A DNA stretch of 64,000 nt. Origin: Marinobacter vulgaris (GTDB lineage: Bacteria; Pseudomonadota; Gammaproteobacteria; Pseudomonadales; Oleiphilaceae). Where the stretch lies: assembly GCF_003344045.1 (NCBI RefSeq), contig NZ_QFWX01000002.1:587635-651634 (forward strand). Reading direction: 5' to 3'. A model generated the notes under the pieces. That model made no database searches, was not told the DNA's origin, and was given only the letters and a program-made list of their open reading frames with translations. Below, piece after piece: positions 57,103-64,000 of this stretch. The position numbers and the translations under genes were made by a program. The stretch's first letter is position 1. Every line of letters starts with the position of its first letter.

Positions 57103-57222
57103 TCAGTGATGTTGGTTATGCTCGTTGTCCGCTTTGTTACCGTCGGAGGGCGACAGCCAGAACCACCAGACGATGGCGGCCATCAGGATCAGTCCTCCGG
57201 CATTGACCAGAAGTGTACTCAT
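57103..57222 (-). CDS. 39-residue single-TM peptide in the copper operon
   Basis: A micro-gene not seen by most callers. [20 protein letters not shown] then [19 protein letters not shown]: one TM helix (about 4-23) followed by a short hydrophilic His/Asn-rich tail ending HNQHH. Its ATG shares bases with the copA stop codon (ATGA at 57219-57222), and its stop lies 9 bp ahead of the DUF411 ATG, so translational coupling is likely. The His tail suggests a metal-handling or ATPase-accessory role; not proven. Confidence 0.8.
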   Translation of the reverse strand: MSTLLVNAGGLILMAAIVWWFWLSPSDGNKADNEHNQHH

Positions 57223-59804
57223 TGGTTCCCCCTCTTGCCGGCGTTATTGCTGGTTCTGAAAAACCGCAGCCGGTTGGCATTGGTGACCACCGTAACCGAG
57301 GACAGCGACATGGCGGCGCCGGCCAGTATCGGGCTCATCAACATTCCCCAGACAGGGTATAACAGCCCGGCTGCCACCGGTATACCCAGGGAGTTGTATA
57401 TAAAAGCACCAAACAGATTCTGGTGGATATTACGAACGGTAGCCCGGGATATCTCAATGGCATCGGCCACACCATGAAGTGAGCCGCGCATCAGGGTGAT
57501 GCCGGCGCTTTCGATGGCGACATCGGTCCCGGTGCCAATGGCAAAACCGACATCAGCAGCAGCCAGCGCAGGTGCATCGTTGATACCATCGCCTACCATT
57601 GCCACGGTGTAGCCCTTGCCGCGCATTTCACTGACGATGGTGGCCTTGTCTTCCGGCAATACCTCGGCGCGGTAATCGTCGATCCCGGTTTTTCGGGCAA
57701 TGGCGCTGGCAGTGGCGTCCACGTCGCCGGTGACCATCATCACCCGTATGCCGGCATCGTGCAGGCGGCGGATGGCGTCCTCGGAATCCTGCTTGACGGC
57801 ATCGGCAACACCGATCACGCCCACGGCCTCACTGCCCAGGGCCAGGAACAGGGGGGTTCCGGCTTCGGAGGTGATGGCATCCGCTTCCTGCTGAAGTGCT
57901 TTCAGATCCACGCCCTCGCTTTCCAGCCAGCGGCGATTGCCCAGGCGCACCGCTTGACCGTCAAGCTCGCCCTTCACACCCTTGCCGTTGAGTGCTTCAA
58001 ATCCGGTGACATTTTCCGGGCTGGCATCTTCATCTTTGGCCTTTGCCATAATGGCTTCGGCCAGGGGGTGTTCCGAGTGCTGTTCCAGGCCCGCCGCCAG
58101 GGCCAGCAATCTGCCGGTGTTGTCGTCGGTGGCATGGAAACGGGTGACGGCGGGGTGGCCTTCAGTAATCGTGCCGGTTTTATCGAGTATGACCAGGTCA
58201 AGCTTGCCGGCGGTCTGCAAGGCGTCACCCTGGCGGATAAGCGCGCCGTATTCCGCCGCCTTGCCGACACCCACCATGACCGACATGGGGGTAGCCAGGC
58301 CCAGGGCGCAGGGGCAGGCGATGATCAACACCGTGGTGGCGGCCACCATCATGTGAACCACCGCCGGCTCCGGCCCGATGTTGTACCAGACCAGGGCAGA
58401 CACCACGGCAATCAGCATCACCGTGGGGACGAACACCGCAGAAATCTTGTCCGCCAGGCGCCCGATAGCGGGCTTGGAGCCCTGGGCTTTCTTGACCAGA
58501 CGGATGATCTGGGCGAGGGCGGTTTCGCTGCCCACGCGGGTGGCCCTGTAGATGATCGAGCCGTGGGTATTCAGGGTACCGGCGGAGACCTCGTCGCCCT
58601 CGCCCTTGCTAACGGGCATGGGCTCACCGGTAAGCATGCTTTCATCAATGCGGGTTTTACCCTCGGTGATTTCCCCGTCCACCGGGAGTTTTTCCCCGGG
58701 GCGGACGCGGATATGATCGCCAGCCTGGACCTGTTCCACCGGCAGGTCCTGCTCCTCGCCGTCACGGATAACCCGGGCTGTTTTTGCCCGCAGATCCAGC
58801 AGCCGTCTCACCGCCTCCGAGGTTTTGCCCTTGGCACGAAGTTCCAGGGCCTGGCCCAGGTTGATCAGGCCGATAATCATCGCCGAGGCCTCAAAATACA
58901 CGTGCCGCGCCATTTCCGGCAATGCATCGGGAACGCTGGCCACCACAATGGAGTAGGCCCAGGCAGTGCCCGTGCCCAGGGCAATCAGGGTGTCCATATT
59001 GGCGTTATGATGACGGAAGGCCTTCCAGGCGCCGGTGTAAAAGTGACCGCCGGTGGCAACCATTACCCCCAGGGTAACAAGGCCCAGGATAATCCAGGTC
59101 ATCTGGTTATCCGGGGTAACCATCATGGTGTTGAAACCCATGCCCCAGATCATCAGACCCAGACCCAGGCTCAGGCTGATCGCCATCTTCACCAGCAGAG
59201 TCTTGTACTGCTTGCGGTCCTCTTCCTGCTTGCGATCATCCGCCGCATCGGGGTCGTGGATCACGCTGGCGCCGTAACCAGCACTTTCCACTGCTGCAAT
59301 CAGCGTCTGCGGATCAGCATGCCCGGTGGCCGTGGCGGTATTGTCCGCCAGATTCATATGGGCACCGGTGATGCCATCCACCGACTTCAGTGCCTTTTCA
59401 ATTGTGTTCACACAGGAGGCACAGGTGGCACCGGTTACCGCCAGATGAATCTGGTCGCCGTCACTCGCAGCTCCGGTTTTACCCGTTTCCTGTTTCGCCC
59501 GGGTTTCGGTCTGGTCCTGATCTTTACCGTCATGGCAGTGGTCACTCTGCGGAACCGGACCATTGGCCGAAGACTCTGACGCGGTCAGAGGCGAAGCGGG
59601 GTAACCGGCCTCCGTGACAATACGGGCCGCTTCGCCGGTATCAATGCCGTCTGGCAAAGCAACCGTCTGCTCGTCCAGATTCACCTCAACCCGGTCGCCA
59701 CTGCCGGTCAACGGCTCCAGAGCGCCACGAATCTTGCGAACGCAACCCTGACAGGAGGCGCCGGAAATCGACAGCGCCGGATGTAACCTGGTGTGCTCAT
59801 TCAT
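57219..59804 (-). CDS. copA: Copper-translocating P1B-type ATPase
   Basis: An 861-residue P-type ATPase. Two N-terminal HMA domains carry SCQGC (Cys18, Cys21) and TCASC (near residue 130), with a His/Asp-rich linker between. The CPC metal motif in [10 protein letters not shown], the phosphorylation site DKTGTITEG, the HP motif ([10 protein letters not shown]) and the hinge [10 protein letters not shown] are all present. It exports Cu(I) from the cytosol. The MerR-family regulator gene is immediately upstream (6 bp) and the small peptide and DUF411 genes follow, all one operon. Confidence 0.95.
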   Translation of the reverse strand: MNEHTRLHPALSISGASCQGCVRKIRGALEPLTGSGDRVEVNLDEQTVALPDGIDTGEAARIVTEAGYPASPLTASESSANGPVPQSDHCHDGKDQDQTETRAKQETGKTGAASDGDQIHLAVTGATCASCVNTIEKALKSVDGITGAHMNLADNTATATGHADPQTLIAAVESAGYGASVIHDPDAADDRKQEEDRKQYKTLLVKMAISLSLGLGLMIWGMGFNTMMVTPDNQMTWIILGLVTLGVMVATGGHFYTGAWKAFRHHNANMDTLIALGTGTAWAYSIVVASVPDALPEMARHVYFEASAMIIGLINLGQALELRAKGKTSEAVRRLLDLRAKTARVIRDGEEQDLPVEQVQAGDHIRVRPGEKLPVDGEITEGKTRIDESMLTGEPMPVSKGEGDEVSAGTLNTHGSIIYRATRVGSETALAQIIRLVKKAQGSKPAIGRLADKISAVFVPTVMLIAVVSALVWYNIGPEPAVVHMMVAATTVLIIACPCALGLATPMSVMVGVGKAAEYGALIRQGDALQTAGKLDLVILDKTGTITEGHPAVTRFHATDDNTGRLLALAAGLEQHSEHPLAEAIMAKAKDEDASPENVTGFEALNGKGVKGELDGQAVRLGNRRWLESEGVDLKALQQEADAITSEAGTPLFLALGSEAVGVIGVADAVKQDSEDAIRRLHDAGIRVMMVTGDVDATASAIARKTGIDDYRAEVLPEDKATIVSEMRGKGYTVAMVGDGINDAPALAAADVGFAIGTGTDVAIESAGITLMRGSLHGVADAIEISRATVRNIHQNLFGAFIYNSLGIPVAAGLLYPVWGMLMSPILAGAAMSLSSVTVVTNANRLRFFRTSNNAGKRGNQ

Positions 59805-59810
59805 GGCGCA

Positions 59811-60242
59811 TCACTCCTTTTTGCCTGTTTCCGGGACGGCCTCGTCCCAGTGTTCGATAAGCTGGCAGATCGTGTGTCCGTCCGGCGTGCCATCCGGCAT
59901 GTCCTGCCAGGCAGAAAGCGCCGCGTTCATACGATTGCGAAGCTGCTGCAGCTCGGCAATTTCACGCTCCACCTCGGCCAGCCGCTGCTGGAAAACGTCC
60001 CGGACCATGGGGCAGGGGGAATGATCGTCCTCCGCCTGCTCCAGAATCTGCCGGATCTCCGGGAGCGAAAAGCCAAGTTGCCGTGCCTTGCGGGCAAACC
60101 GAAGCCGGCGCAAATCTTCCGCATCGTACAACTGGTAATTGTTGTCCGGATTCCTCGCAGGTTTCAGCAACCCTTCCCGGGTGTAAAACCGGACGGTATC
60201 GGGGTTAACCCCGGCACCCATAGCGATCTCTTTAACTTTCAT
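59811..60242 (-). CDS. MerR-family metal-responsive regulator
   Basis: A 143-residue MerR-family protein with the N-terminal winged helix (MKVKEIAMGAGVNPDTVRFY, TREGLLKPARNPDNNYQLY), a coiled-coil dimer helix (82-108) and a C-terminal metal loop. It has Cys77 (HSPCPMVRD) and Cys126 (GHTICQLIEHWD) and no Cys at the positions of the CueR pair (112 and 120). Cys near 77-79 is shared with CadR/PbrR/ZntR/MerR but not CueR. So the sensor class is ambiguous although the downstream ATPase is copper-type. It is the first gene of the copper operon and likely autoregulatory. Confidence 0.85.
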   Translation of the reverse strand: MKVKEIAMGAGVNPDTVRFYTREGLLKPARNPDNNYQLYDAEDLRRLRFARKARQLGFSLPEIRQILEQAEDDHSPCPMVRDVFQQRLAEVEREIAELQQLRNRMNAALSAWQDMPDGTPDGHTICQLIEHWDEAVPETGKKE

Positions 60243-60280
60243 AATTCAGACGACCAGCAAAATTGTTAATCAAGTGAGTA

Positions 60281-60299
60281 TCGGGAACGGCGTTCCCGA
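60281..60299. promoter_or_regulatory. Perfect 8-bp-arm palindrome in the merR leader
   Basis: TCGGGAAC-GGC-GTTCCCGA lies in the 5' leader of the merR-copA operon, between its promoter and the merR start codon (60242). It could be a second operator or a transcript hairpin. Function unknown. Confidence 0.4.
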
Positions 60300-60348
60300 C
60301 ATTCACGATTGGCACCCAATTACGAGTAATGGATTGAACTATAAGAGT

Positions 60349-60380
60349 AGCCTAAAACCTGTGAGCTACTCACAGGTCAA
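60349..60380 (-). promoter_or_regulatory. MerR-type promoter with 20-bp spacer for merR-copA
   Basis: Read leftward, the -35 TTGACC (+ 60375-60380) and -10 TAGGCT (+ 60349-60354) are separated by exactly 20 bp, the over-long spacer typical of MerR-activated promoters. The spacer is filled by the dyad CCTGTGAG-CTA-CTCACAGG (60358-60376), the operator. The transcript start would leave a leader of about 100 nt before merR. Confidence 0.7.
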
Positions 60381-60477
60381 AGGTTTTTTCAGCGAGAGGA
60401 GTCTTTTGACCTGTCAATCCAATTCGAGACTGATATCCGATCTCATGATGTCTGGCAGTTTTAACTTGTTGAATTAA

Positions 60478-60774
60478 ATGTCTTTATGACTGTATGAGGA
60501 ACGGCTTAAACCCGAAGTTACCAATCTAAGGTGAGATTCAAAATCGGTTCCCCAGGATTTCAACGAGAAAAGGTTCAGCGGTTTATTAGCAGGACCAAGC
60601 AACGCCAACCACACCCCGGCAGATCATGGAAGTAAAATGATTACATGGCAGTTTAGGGGGTGCTTAGCTAAGCTACGGTTTTACGCAATTTTTAGCAGAT
60701 AACAGTTTCAATAATTTTCCGTAGTCACGAGGCGGTCAGGTCCCTAGCATGCCGGAGAATGACACCCAATACCT
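60478..60774. other. 297-bp AT-richer stretch without a gene
   Basis: No convincing ORF, hairpin or RNA motif. GC content is lower than the chromosome to the left, marking the start of the accessory region. TTAGCTAAGCTA near 60664 and AATTTTTAGCAGATAAC near 60690 are the most distinctive sequences. It may contain the ancestral recombination site of the cassette array, but no attI could be defined. Confidence 0.5.
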
Positions 60775-60782
60775 GTTAGGAC

Positions 60783-61181
60783 ATGATGATGGAATCATTA
60801 GAGAACTTGCCTATTATAGAAATTCTCACAGCCGCTCTGGTAGTTATTACTGGCTTCTACGCTTGGGCTACCTATCATATCTTGAAGGCAAATAAGCCTG
60901 TTGTTGATGTGATGCAGGAACAGCATGAAGCCATGAATCGCCCGTAGATTACAGTGGCACCAAAGCTGGAGGCTGACAACCCGATTTTCTATCTGACGAT
61001 TTACAACTCAGGGCGTACGTCTGCACGTAACTTAAAGCTAACTCTTGATAAGTCTTTCCATAAATTTGGTGAGAAAAAGCCCGGCAGCGATTTAGCAGAT
61101 TGTACCGCCTTCACCCAGCCAATAGATGCTTTTTCGCCTGGCTCGAAGGTCTATCTCGACCCGATATTGATCAACAAATGA
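60783..61181 (+). pseudogene. Cassette gene interrupted by an in-frame TAG
   Basis: From ATG 60783 (three ATG codons in a row) a membrane-anchored protein reads MESLENLPIIEILTAALVVI, one TM helix to about residue 30, and ends at TAG 60945. The same frame resumes at once (ITVAPKLEADNPIFYLTIYN) with a plausible globular strand pattern and stops at 61181. The join MNRP-x-ITVAP suggests one codon, perhaps Tyr, mutated to a stop. The 3' end may also be truncated. I do not recognise the family. Confidence 0.65.
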
Positions 61182-61300
61182 GCTAAAAACAGGCCCTATT
61201 CTTAAAATCTGGAGCACTCGTTGATTGAAAACGCTTCCAGATTTTACGTAGGAGCACAATCGGACAAAGGGGCGGGAGTTTTTCTACAGCCTCGTTAGGC
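61182..61300 (+). repeat. attC-like site, degenerate (after the interrupted gene)
   Basis: It ends in CGTTAGGC with core GTTAGGC at 61294-61300. The interior contains a 10-bp inverted repeat AAAATCTGGA/TCCAGATTTT (61204-61213 and 61236-61245) that could form the extrahelical stem of an attC. The left simple site is not clear (GCTAAAAAC follows the stop codon). Low certainty. Confidence 0.4.
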
Positions 61301-61319
61301 TCAGGAAGTGTTTACTTAT

Positions 61320-61760
61320 ATGGAAAAAAAGCACGAACAAATAAAAATAGGTCAAAGAGACCTTGAAAGACTAGCTCTGCAAGTTAGAAGGCGATATCGA
61401 CGTGTAGCGAGGAAAGGGCAAAGTGGCAGAGGCAGCCAAGAATTTATGGTGGGTCGTGCTATTGCCTCCAAGTCTAGCTCTGCTTCGCGGTTAAAGCCTT
61501 CATACGAACAAATCCATAGCACAGCCATATCAATGGGGTTTGGTGTTGCAGAAGCCATCGCACTAGCTGCACTTTTATTTTCTATATGGAGTCACTTTAA
61601 TCCGAAGGTGTCCAGTCAAGCATCAAAGTGCCAAAAGCTTTTAAATGGAAGGAGATGCGGCCATGAATTCGTTCACCAAGAAAAGGTAGTCGAAGATGGC
61701 ATGGTATATATAGCCCTCTGGTGCATAAAGAAACACGAAACAAGGCTTCGGGTAGACTAA
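61320..61760 (+). CDS. Small cassette-encoded membrane protein of unknown function
   Basis: A 146-residue protein. The first about 60 residues are highly basic (RRRYRRVARKGQSGRGS), then a TM helix near 73-93 (GFGVAEAIALAALLFSIWSH), then a Cys/His-bearing tail (SKCQKLLNGRRCGHEFV, later LWCIKKHE) that may bind a metal. The stop TAA 61758-61760 overlaps the next attC-like site. ATG 61320 follows AGGA at 61303; a GTG at 61308 is an alternative. Not a recognised family. Confidence 0.65.
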   Translation: MEKKHEQIKIGQRDLERLALQVRRRYRRVARKGQSGRGSQEFMVGRAIASKSSSASRLKPSYEQIHSTAISMGFGVAEAIALAALLFSIWSHFNPKVSSQASKCQKLLNGRRCGHEFVHQEKVVEDGMVYIALWCIKKHETRLRVD

Positions 61761-61844
61761 CCTTAACAGGTTCAGGCAGGGCGACACCCTCTACGCTGCA
61801 TTCTCGGCTCCAGTCCGTGGGTGCGCACGCTGCAAGCGTTAAAC
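61755..61844 (+). repeat. attC-like site
   Basis: It starts GACTAAC (61755-61761), which contains the stop codon of the previous ORF, and ends GTTAAAC (61838-61844). The flanks GCAGGGCGACACCC and GGGTGCGCACGCTGC pair with bulges, as attC arms do. It is homologous to the site at 62846. The first position of the left core deviates from RYYYAAC (A for Y). Confidence 0.55.
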
Positions 61845-61867
61845 GTCTTTGCGAGTAGGAATTGCTA

Positions 61868-62851
61868 GTGACAGTAACCAACCCCAATAATGATTATTTA
61901 AATGGGCCTGAATCAGAAAACTATTTGTCAGGGCTTGTGGATGCATTGGATACGTTAGCTCCTTTCTTGACCAAGAAGCAACAGCATGCACTTGAGGCCG
62001 ACCTTCAGACTGCCGGAATCGCATTCGATGAACCGAAATATTTGCAAGCTGCTTGTGAGACGGCGATCTCCGCAACACTGGCGGAAATGTTTCCCGAGTC
62101 GTTTGTCTACGAAAAAGAGACTAAGCCACCGAAGAACGTCGATTGCGCGTTTTCGCACAGTGGCATTAAGTTCAATTTGGAAGTTAAATGTCCAGATTAC
62201 TCAATGAAACATACCATCGATGGTCAGAATGCCTTCCAGGCCGGGGCGTTCGGAAGAATCGATGACTACGCTTCGATAGTTGAGAAACTTCAGAACGAGG
62301 TGTTTGATTCTCGGAACAACCCAAATGCTGACCCTCACAAGCCGCTAATCAAGCAGCAACATATGGATAACAAGCTCAAGGATTTTTTGTTGTCTGCCAG
62401 CGGGAAATTTGCAGAAGACACAGACGAAGCGGAGCTGAATGTATTGGTCGTATGCTGCTCTGATCGGATGGACGTACAAAAGTGGTTTTTCTATATGTAT
62501 GGCTTACAAGGGTTATTTACTCCGCAGTCATATTATCCTCCATCCGAATACAACAACGTTGACGTGGTGGTGCTGACAAATACCTATCACCGCCATCATG
62601 GCTACAAAACCAAGGACAAGCTGCTGGATCACTGGGATTGGAGGAGGTCGTTTAATCTCATCTTCTCGAATCCCATGCGAACGCTGGATAAAAAAAGCGC
62701 GATTTGGAAATTTGTTAACCTTATTCCGAACTTCTCTCGGGAATTAGAGCAGTTCAAAGTGACGAATGGATTGGATGAGATGCGCATTGTTCATTTCATA
62801 GTTGAAGAGCTTTTGGGCAAGGGCCGCTACTATTTTCAACCAGACATCTAA
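61868..62851 (+). CDS. Cassette-encoded protein with PD-(D/E)XK nuclease-like motif
   Basis: A 327-residue protein. The core carries E64 in a helix, then VDCAF (Asp92) and, 12 residues later, NLEVKCPD (Glu105, Lys107), the D...ExK spacing of PD-(D/E)XK nucleases, after a helix-strand (ISATLAEMFPESFVYEKE). The C-terminal half has no motif I know. GTG 61868 is chosen because AGGA lies 7 bases before it; a TTG at 61862 is possible. Its stop TAA is in the next attC-like site. A restriction or anti-phage role is possible but only inferred. Confidence 0.65.
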   Translation: MTVTNPNNDYLNGPESENYLSGLVDALDTLAPFLTKKQQHALEADLQTAGIAFDEPKYLQAACETAISATLAEMFPESFVYEKETKPPKNVDCAFSHSGIKFNLEVKCPDYSMKHTIDGQNAFQAGAFGRIDDYASIVEKLQNEVFDSRNNPNADPHKPLIKQQHMDNKLKDFLLSASGKFAEDTDEAELNVLVVCCSDRMDVQKWFFYMYGLQGLFTPQSYYPPSEYNNVDVVVLTNTYHRHHGYKTKDKLLDHWDWRRSFNLIFSNPMRTLDKKSAIWKFVNLIPNFSRELEQFKVTNGLDEMRIVHFIVEELLGKGRYYFQPDI

Positions 62852-62930
62852 CCAATGCAGGCACGGCGACGCACTTTCTATTGCGCTTTCAGCTCAGCTC
62901 CAAGGGCGCGCATGCTGCAAGCATGAGGGC
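62846..62930 (+). repeat. attC-like site with degenerate right core
   Basis: It starts ATCTAAC (62846-62852, fitting RYYYAAC) over the stop of the nuclease-like gene. The interior GGCACGGCGACGC ... GGGCGCGCATGCTGCAAGC parallels the site at 61755. At the right end the expected GTTRRRY reads ATGAGGG (62923-62929), so it may be inactive. The reverse-strand seqA stop codon begins at its right edge (62930). Confidence 0.5.
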
Positions 62931-63409
62931 TAGAAAGGCAAGCTTTGGGCAGCCGCCCCCGCAGCGCCTTTACTCATTCCAATTGCCAGCAATGCCTCCC
63001 TCAGCATACTTTTTTTCTGCCGATTCGGAGAGTTTGTCATTACCCAATAGTCAGTGCCTGGGATTTGCTTGGGTTGCGTACTGTTTCCCGACTTCTCAAT
63101 TTCCTCTCTGCTCCGTGAAAAGTATTTTCGCTCCCGCCCCTGGATCTCCAGTATGTGATCAAACGTATCGGGTTTAATTTTATATGCTTCACCTAAAATG
63201 AAGAGAAACTGATCTACAGCAGTCTTAAACTCCAAACTCGGGTGCTCAAGGGCTTGAGCAAGTTCATGGTGTCGGGGGGCTGAACCCCCTTGTGCATCAT
63301 TGGATAGGCCGAGGATGCGGCGGAGTATGCTGTTTGCAGATTCACCGATTTCCAAGGTCTGGCTGGCAATGTGGATGTACAGCTCGTTATCAATTTCTAT
63401 GGTGCGCAT
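62930..63409 (-). CDS. seqA: SeqA-like negative modulator of replication initiation
   Basis: A 159-residue protein with both SeqA domains: the N-terminal ribbon-helix-helix (MRTIEIDNELYIHIASQTLE, IGESANSILRRILGL) and the C-terminal GATC-binding domain (residues 90-146: GRERKYFSRSREEIEKSGN, KQIPGTDYWVMTNSPNRQKK). The E. coli contacts R116, R118 and N150 have evident counterparts (R92, R94, N126). It binds hemimethylated GATC and restrains re-initiation. ATG 63409 has AGGAG in front. It is on the reverse strand within the cassette array, unlike its neighbours. Confidence 0.88.
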   Translation of the reverse strand: MRTIEIDNELYIHIASQTLEIGESANSILRRILGLSNDAQGGSAPRHHELAQALEHPSLEFKTAVDQFLFILGEAYKIKPDTFDHILEIQGRERKYFSRSREEIEKSGNSTQPKQIPGTDYWVMTNSPNRQKKSMLREALLAIGMSKGAAGAAAQSLPF

Positions 63410-63499
63410 GGCTTTTCTCCTCATCAAGGCCTTCAAACACAATAAAGCGCTTTAAACGCTTGATCAAGAATTTTGTGCTGAGCTAGACTACCCTAATCA

Positions 63500-63595
63500 A
63501 TAGTTGCAGTTCGTCACAGGCCTGAAGGCCCTTCACCTGAAGCCCTTGTCTCTGCTTCACTGCAAAAAGATCGCAGTTGAACAAAAGCGTTAGAC
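63500..63595 (+). repeat. attC-like site, right end clear, left end unclear
   Basis: It ends GCGTTAGAC with core GTTAGAC (63589-63595). The interior contains direct repeats CCTGAA-GCCCTT (63519-63552 area) and CGCAGTTGAAC. The left core was not found, so the limits are approximate. The next ORF starts 18 bp later. Confidence 0.4.
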
Positions 63596-63613
63596 AATAA
63601 AGGTTGGTACCCT

Positions 63614-64000
63614 ATGATTGATGAGAGGGGGCGACTGGAATTGCCTCTGTACCACGGTACGTCTAGCTACTTCTTAGCCCAAATCAGAAAGCATGGTCTT
63701 GGCGGGTTCCGTGACCCGAAGCTTTTTGACGCGGAGATTTTGGCCAATTTGGCACGCGCTTTGGACAATATTCAAAACTCCACCGAGTGGTGGGACTTAA
63801 ACTCTTTCGTTGTACGGCCAATGTTGGAGCAACGAGTCACCGGTGGCGGGTTCAACTTAAGGTATGGGAGCACATATCTTACTCCGAGCAAATCGACCGC
63901 CTGCCGTTATGCAGAAAGCAATCACTTAGGATCGGGTTCTACCCCGTTACTGCGGACATTCCTAAAAAGAGGCACACTGTGCCAAAGGAGTGTTCATGTC
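63614..64000 (+). CDS. Partial cassette ORF with ADP-ribosyltransferase-like motifs
   Basis: Open from ATG 63614 to the end of the window (129 codons, no stop). The N-terminus reads LPLYHGTSSYFLAQIRKHGL (Y13-H14-G15-T16) and later YGSTYLTPSKSTACRYA (Y84 to A100), the H...Y pattern of ADP-ribosyltransferase folds (PARP and ART toxins). The third catalytic Glu/Gln would be beyond the window. No recognised family; a toxin is plausible. There is no ribosome site better than AAAGG at 63599-63603. Confidence 0.5.
   Translation, partial: MIDERGRLELPLYHGTSSYFLAQIRKHGLGGFRDPKLFDAEILANLARALDNIQNSTEWWDLNSFVVRPMLEQRVTGGGFNLRYGSTYLTPSKSTACRYAESNHLGSGSTPLLRTFLKRGTLCQRSVHV

Larger units (their letters stand above)
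60775..64000 (+). mobile_element. Integron-like gene cassette array without visible integrase (CALIN-like)
   Basis: Short ORFs alternate with sites that end in GTTRRRY-like cores: GTTAGGA (60775-60781), GTTAGGC (61294-61300), GTTAAAC (61838-61844), a degenerate ATGAGGG at 62923-62929, and GTTAGAC (63589-63595). Two of the sites (61755-61844, 62846-62930) are clearly homologous to each other and begin with (G/A)NCTAAC overlapping the stop codon TAA of the preceding ORF, as in true cassettes. No integrase gene is visible on either side, and the left neighbour is the copper operon; the right end is beyond the window. Confidence 0.6.

Noticed and set aside
57759..59579. A 606-codon open frame opposite copA
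   Set aside because: It is antisense to the complete P-type ATPase; the His/Gln-rich product reflects reversed GC-rich codons rather than selection.
60274..60477. A 67-codon frame on the + strand in front of the copper operon
   Set aside because: It overlaps the MerR-type promoter and operator, which explain the sequence better, and it has no ribosome site or domain.
62881..63177. A 98-codon frame on the + strand opposite seqA
   Set aside because: It lies antisense to a recognised SeqA protein and inside an attC-like site.

Overview
The window looks like a stretch of a Marinobacter-like gammaproteobacterial chromosome. This is inferred from gene content, not from any marker gene or search. 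It carries a large fatty acid beta-oxidation locus, an E. coli-type FadE, a six-gene Mrp antiporter operon with fused A and B subunits, PntAB, OmpW, SeqA and RluF-like proteins. Most genes are moderately GC-rich; the last 3.5 kb is visibly more AT-rich. No rRNA, tRNA, transposase, integrase or CRISPR array was found.

Layout. 1-6.6 kb: truncated DEAD-box helicase, OmpW, an HxlR regulator divergent from an old yellow enzyme, a small lipoprotein, an ExoD-like protein, a two-TM protein and a patatin. 6.6-9.6 kb: pntAB. 9.8-19.3 kb: a PLP lyase, then a beta-oxidation block read leftward (multifunctional hydratase/dehydrogenase, thiolase, two acyl-CoA dehydrogenases, SDR) with a divergent TetR regulator over two palindromic operators. 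19.3-29.3 kb: two alpha/beta hydrolases, a GlxA-type regulator, RluF-like pseudouridine synthase, MarC, ChaC, a DMT exporter with a divergent LysR gene, and a TauABC/SsuABC-like ABC operon. 29.5-41.3 kb: FadE, a chemoreceptor, a UbiA-family prenyltransferase, an AEC transporter, PatB, a second DMT exporter, a periplasmic aspartoacylase-like enzyme, a 52-residue Pmp3-like protein and a NUDIX/metallo-beta-lactamase fusion. 41.6-54.4 kb: thioesterase, mrp operon, MATE pump, Tpx, Bcr/CflA pump, LysR, haloacid dehalogenase, acyltransferase. 54.5-60.4 kb: an RNB exoribonuclease and a compact copper operon (merR-copA-39 aa peptide-DUF411) behind a MerR-type promoter with a 20-bp spacer.

Two signals stand out. 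First, five dispersed hairpin elements of 105-111 bp (14051, 14263, 25663, 41380, 51262) share a 53-57 nt core, while their 24-28 bp arms differ from copy to copy yet remain self-complementary (three perfectly). That pattern suggests selection on a folded structure. Three copies sit 40-52 bp upstream of a start codon. Second, 60.8-64.0 kb reads as an integron-like cassette array with no integrase in view. ORFs are separated by attC-like sites, and it carries a broken membrane gene, a small membrane protein, a PD-(D/E)XK nuclease-like protein, a SeqA homologue in reverse orientation, and the start of a protein resembling ADP-ribosyltransferases.
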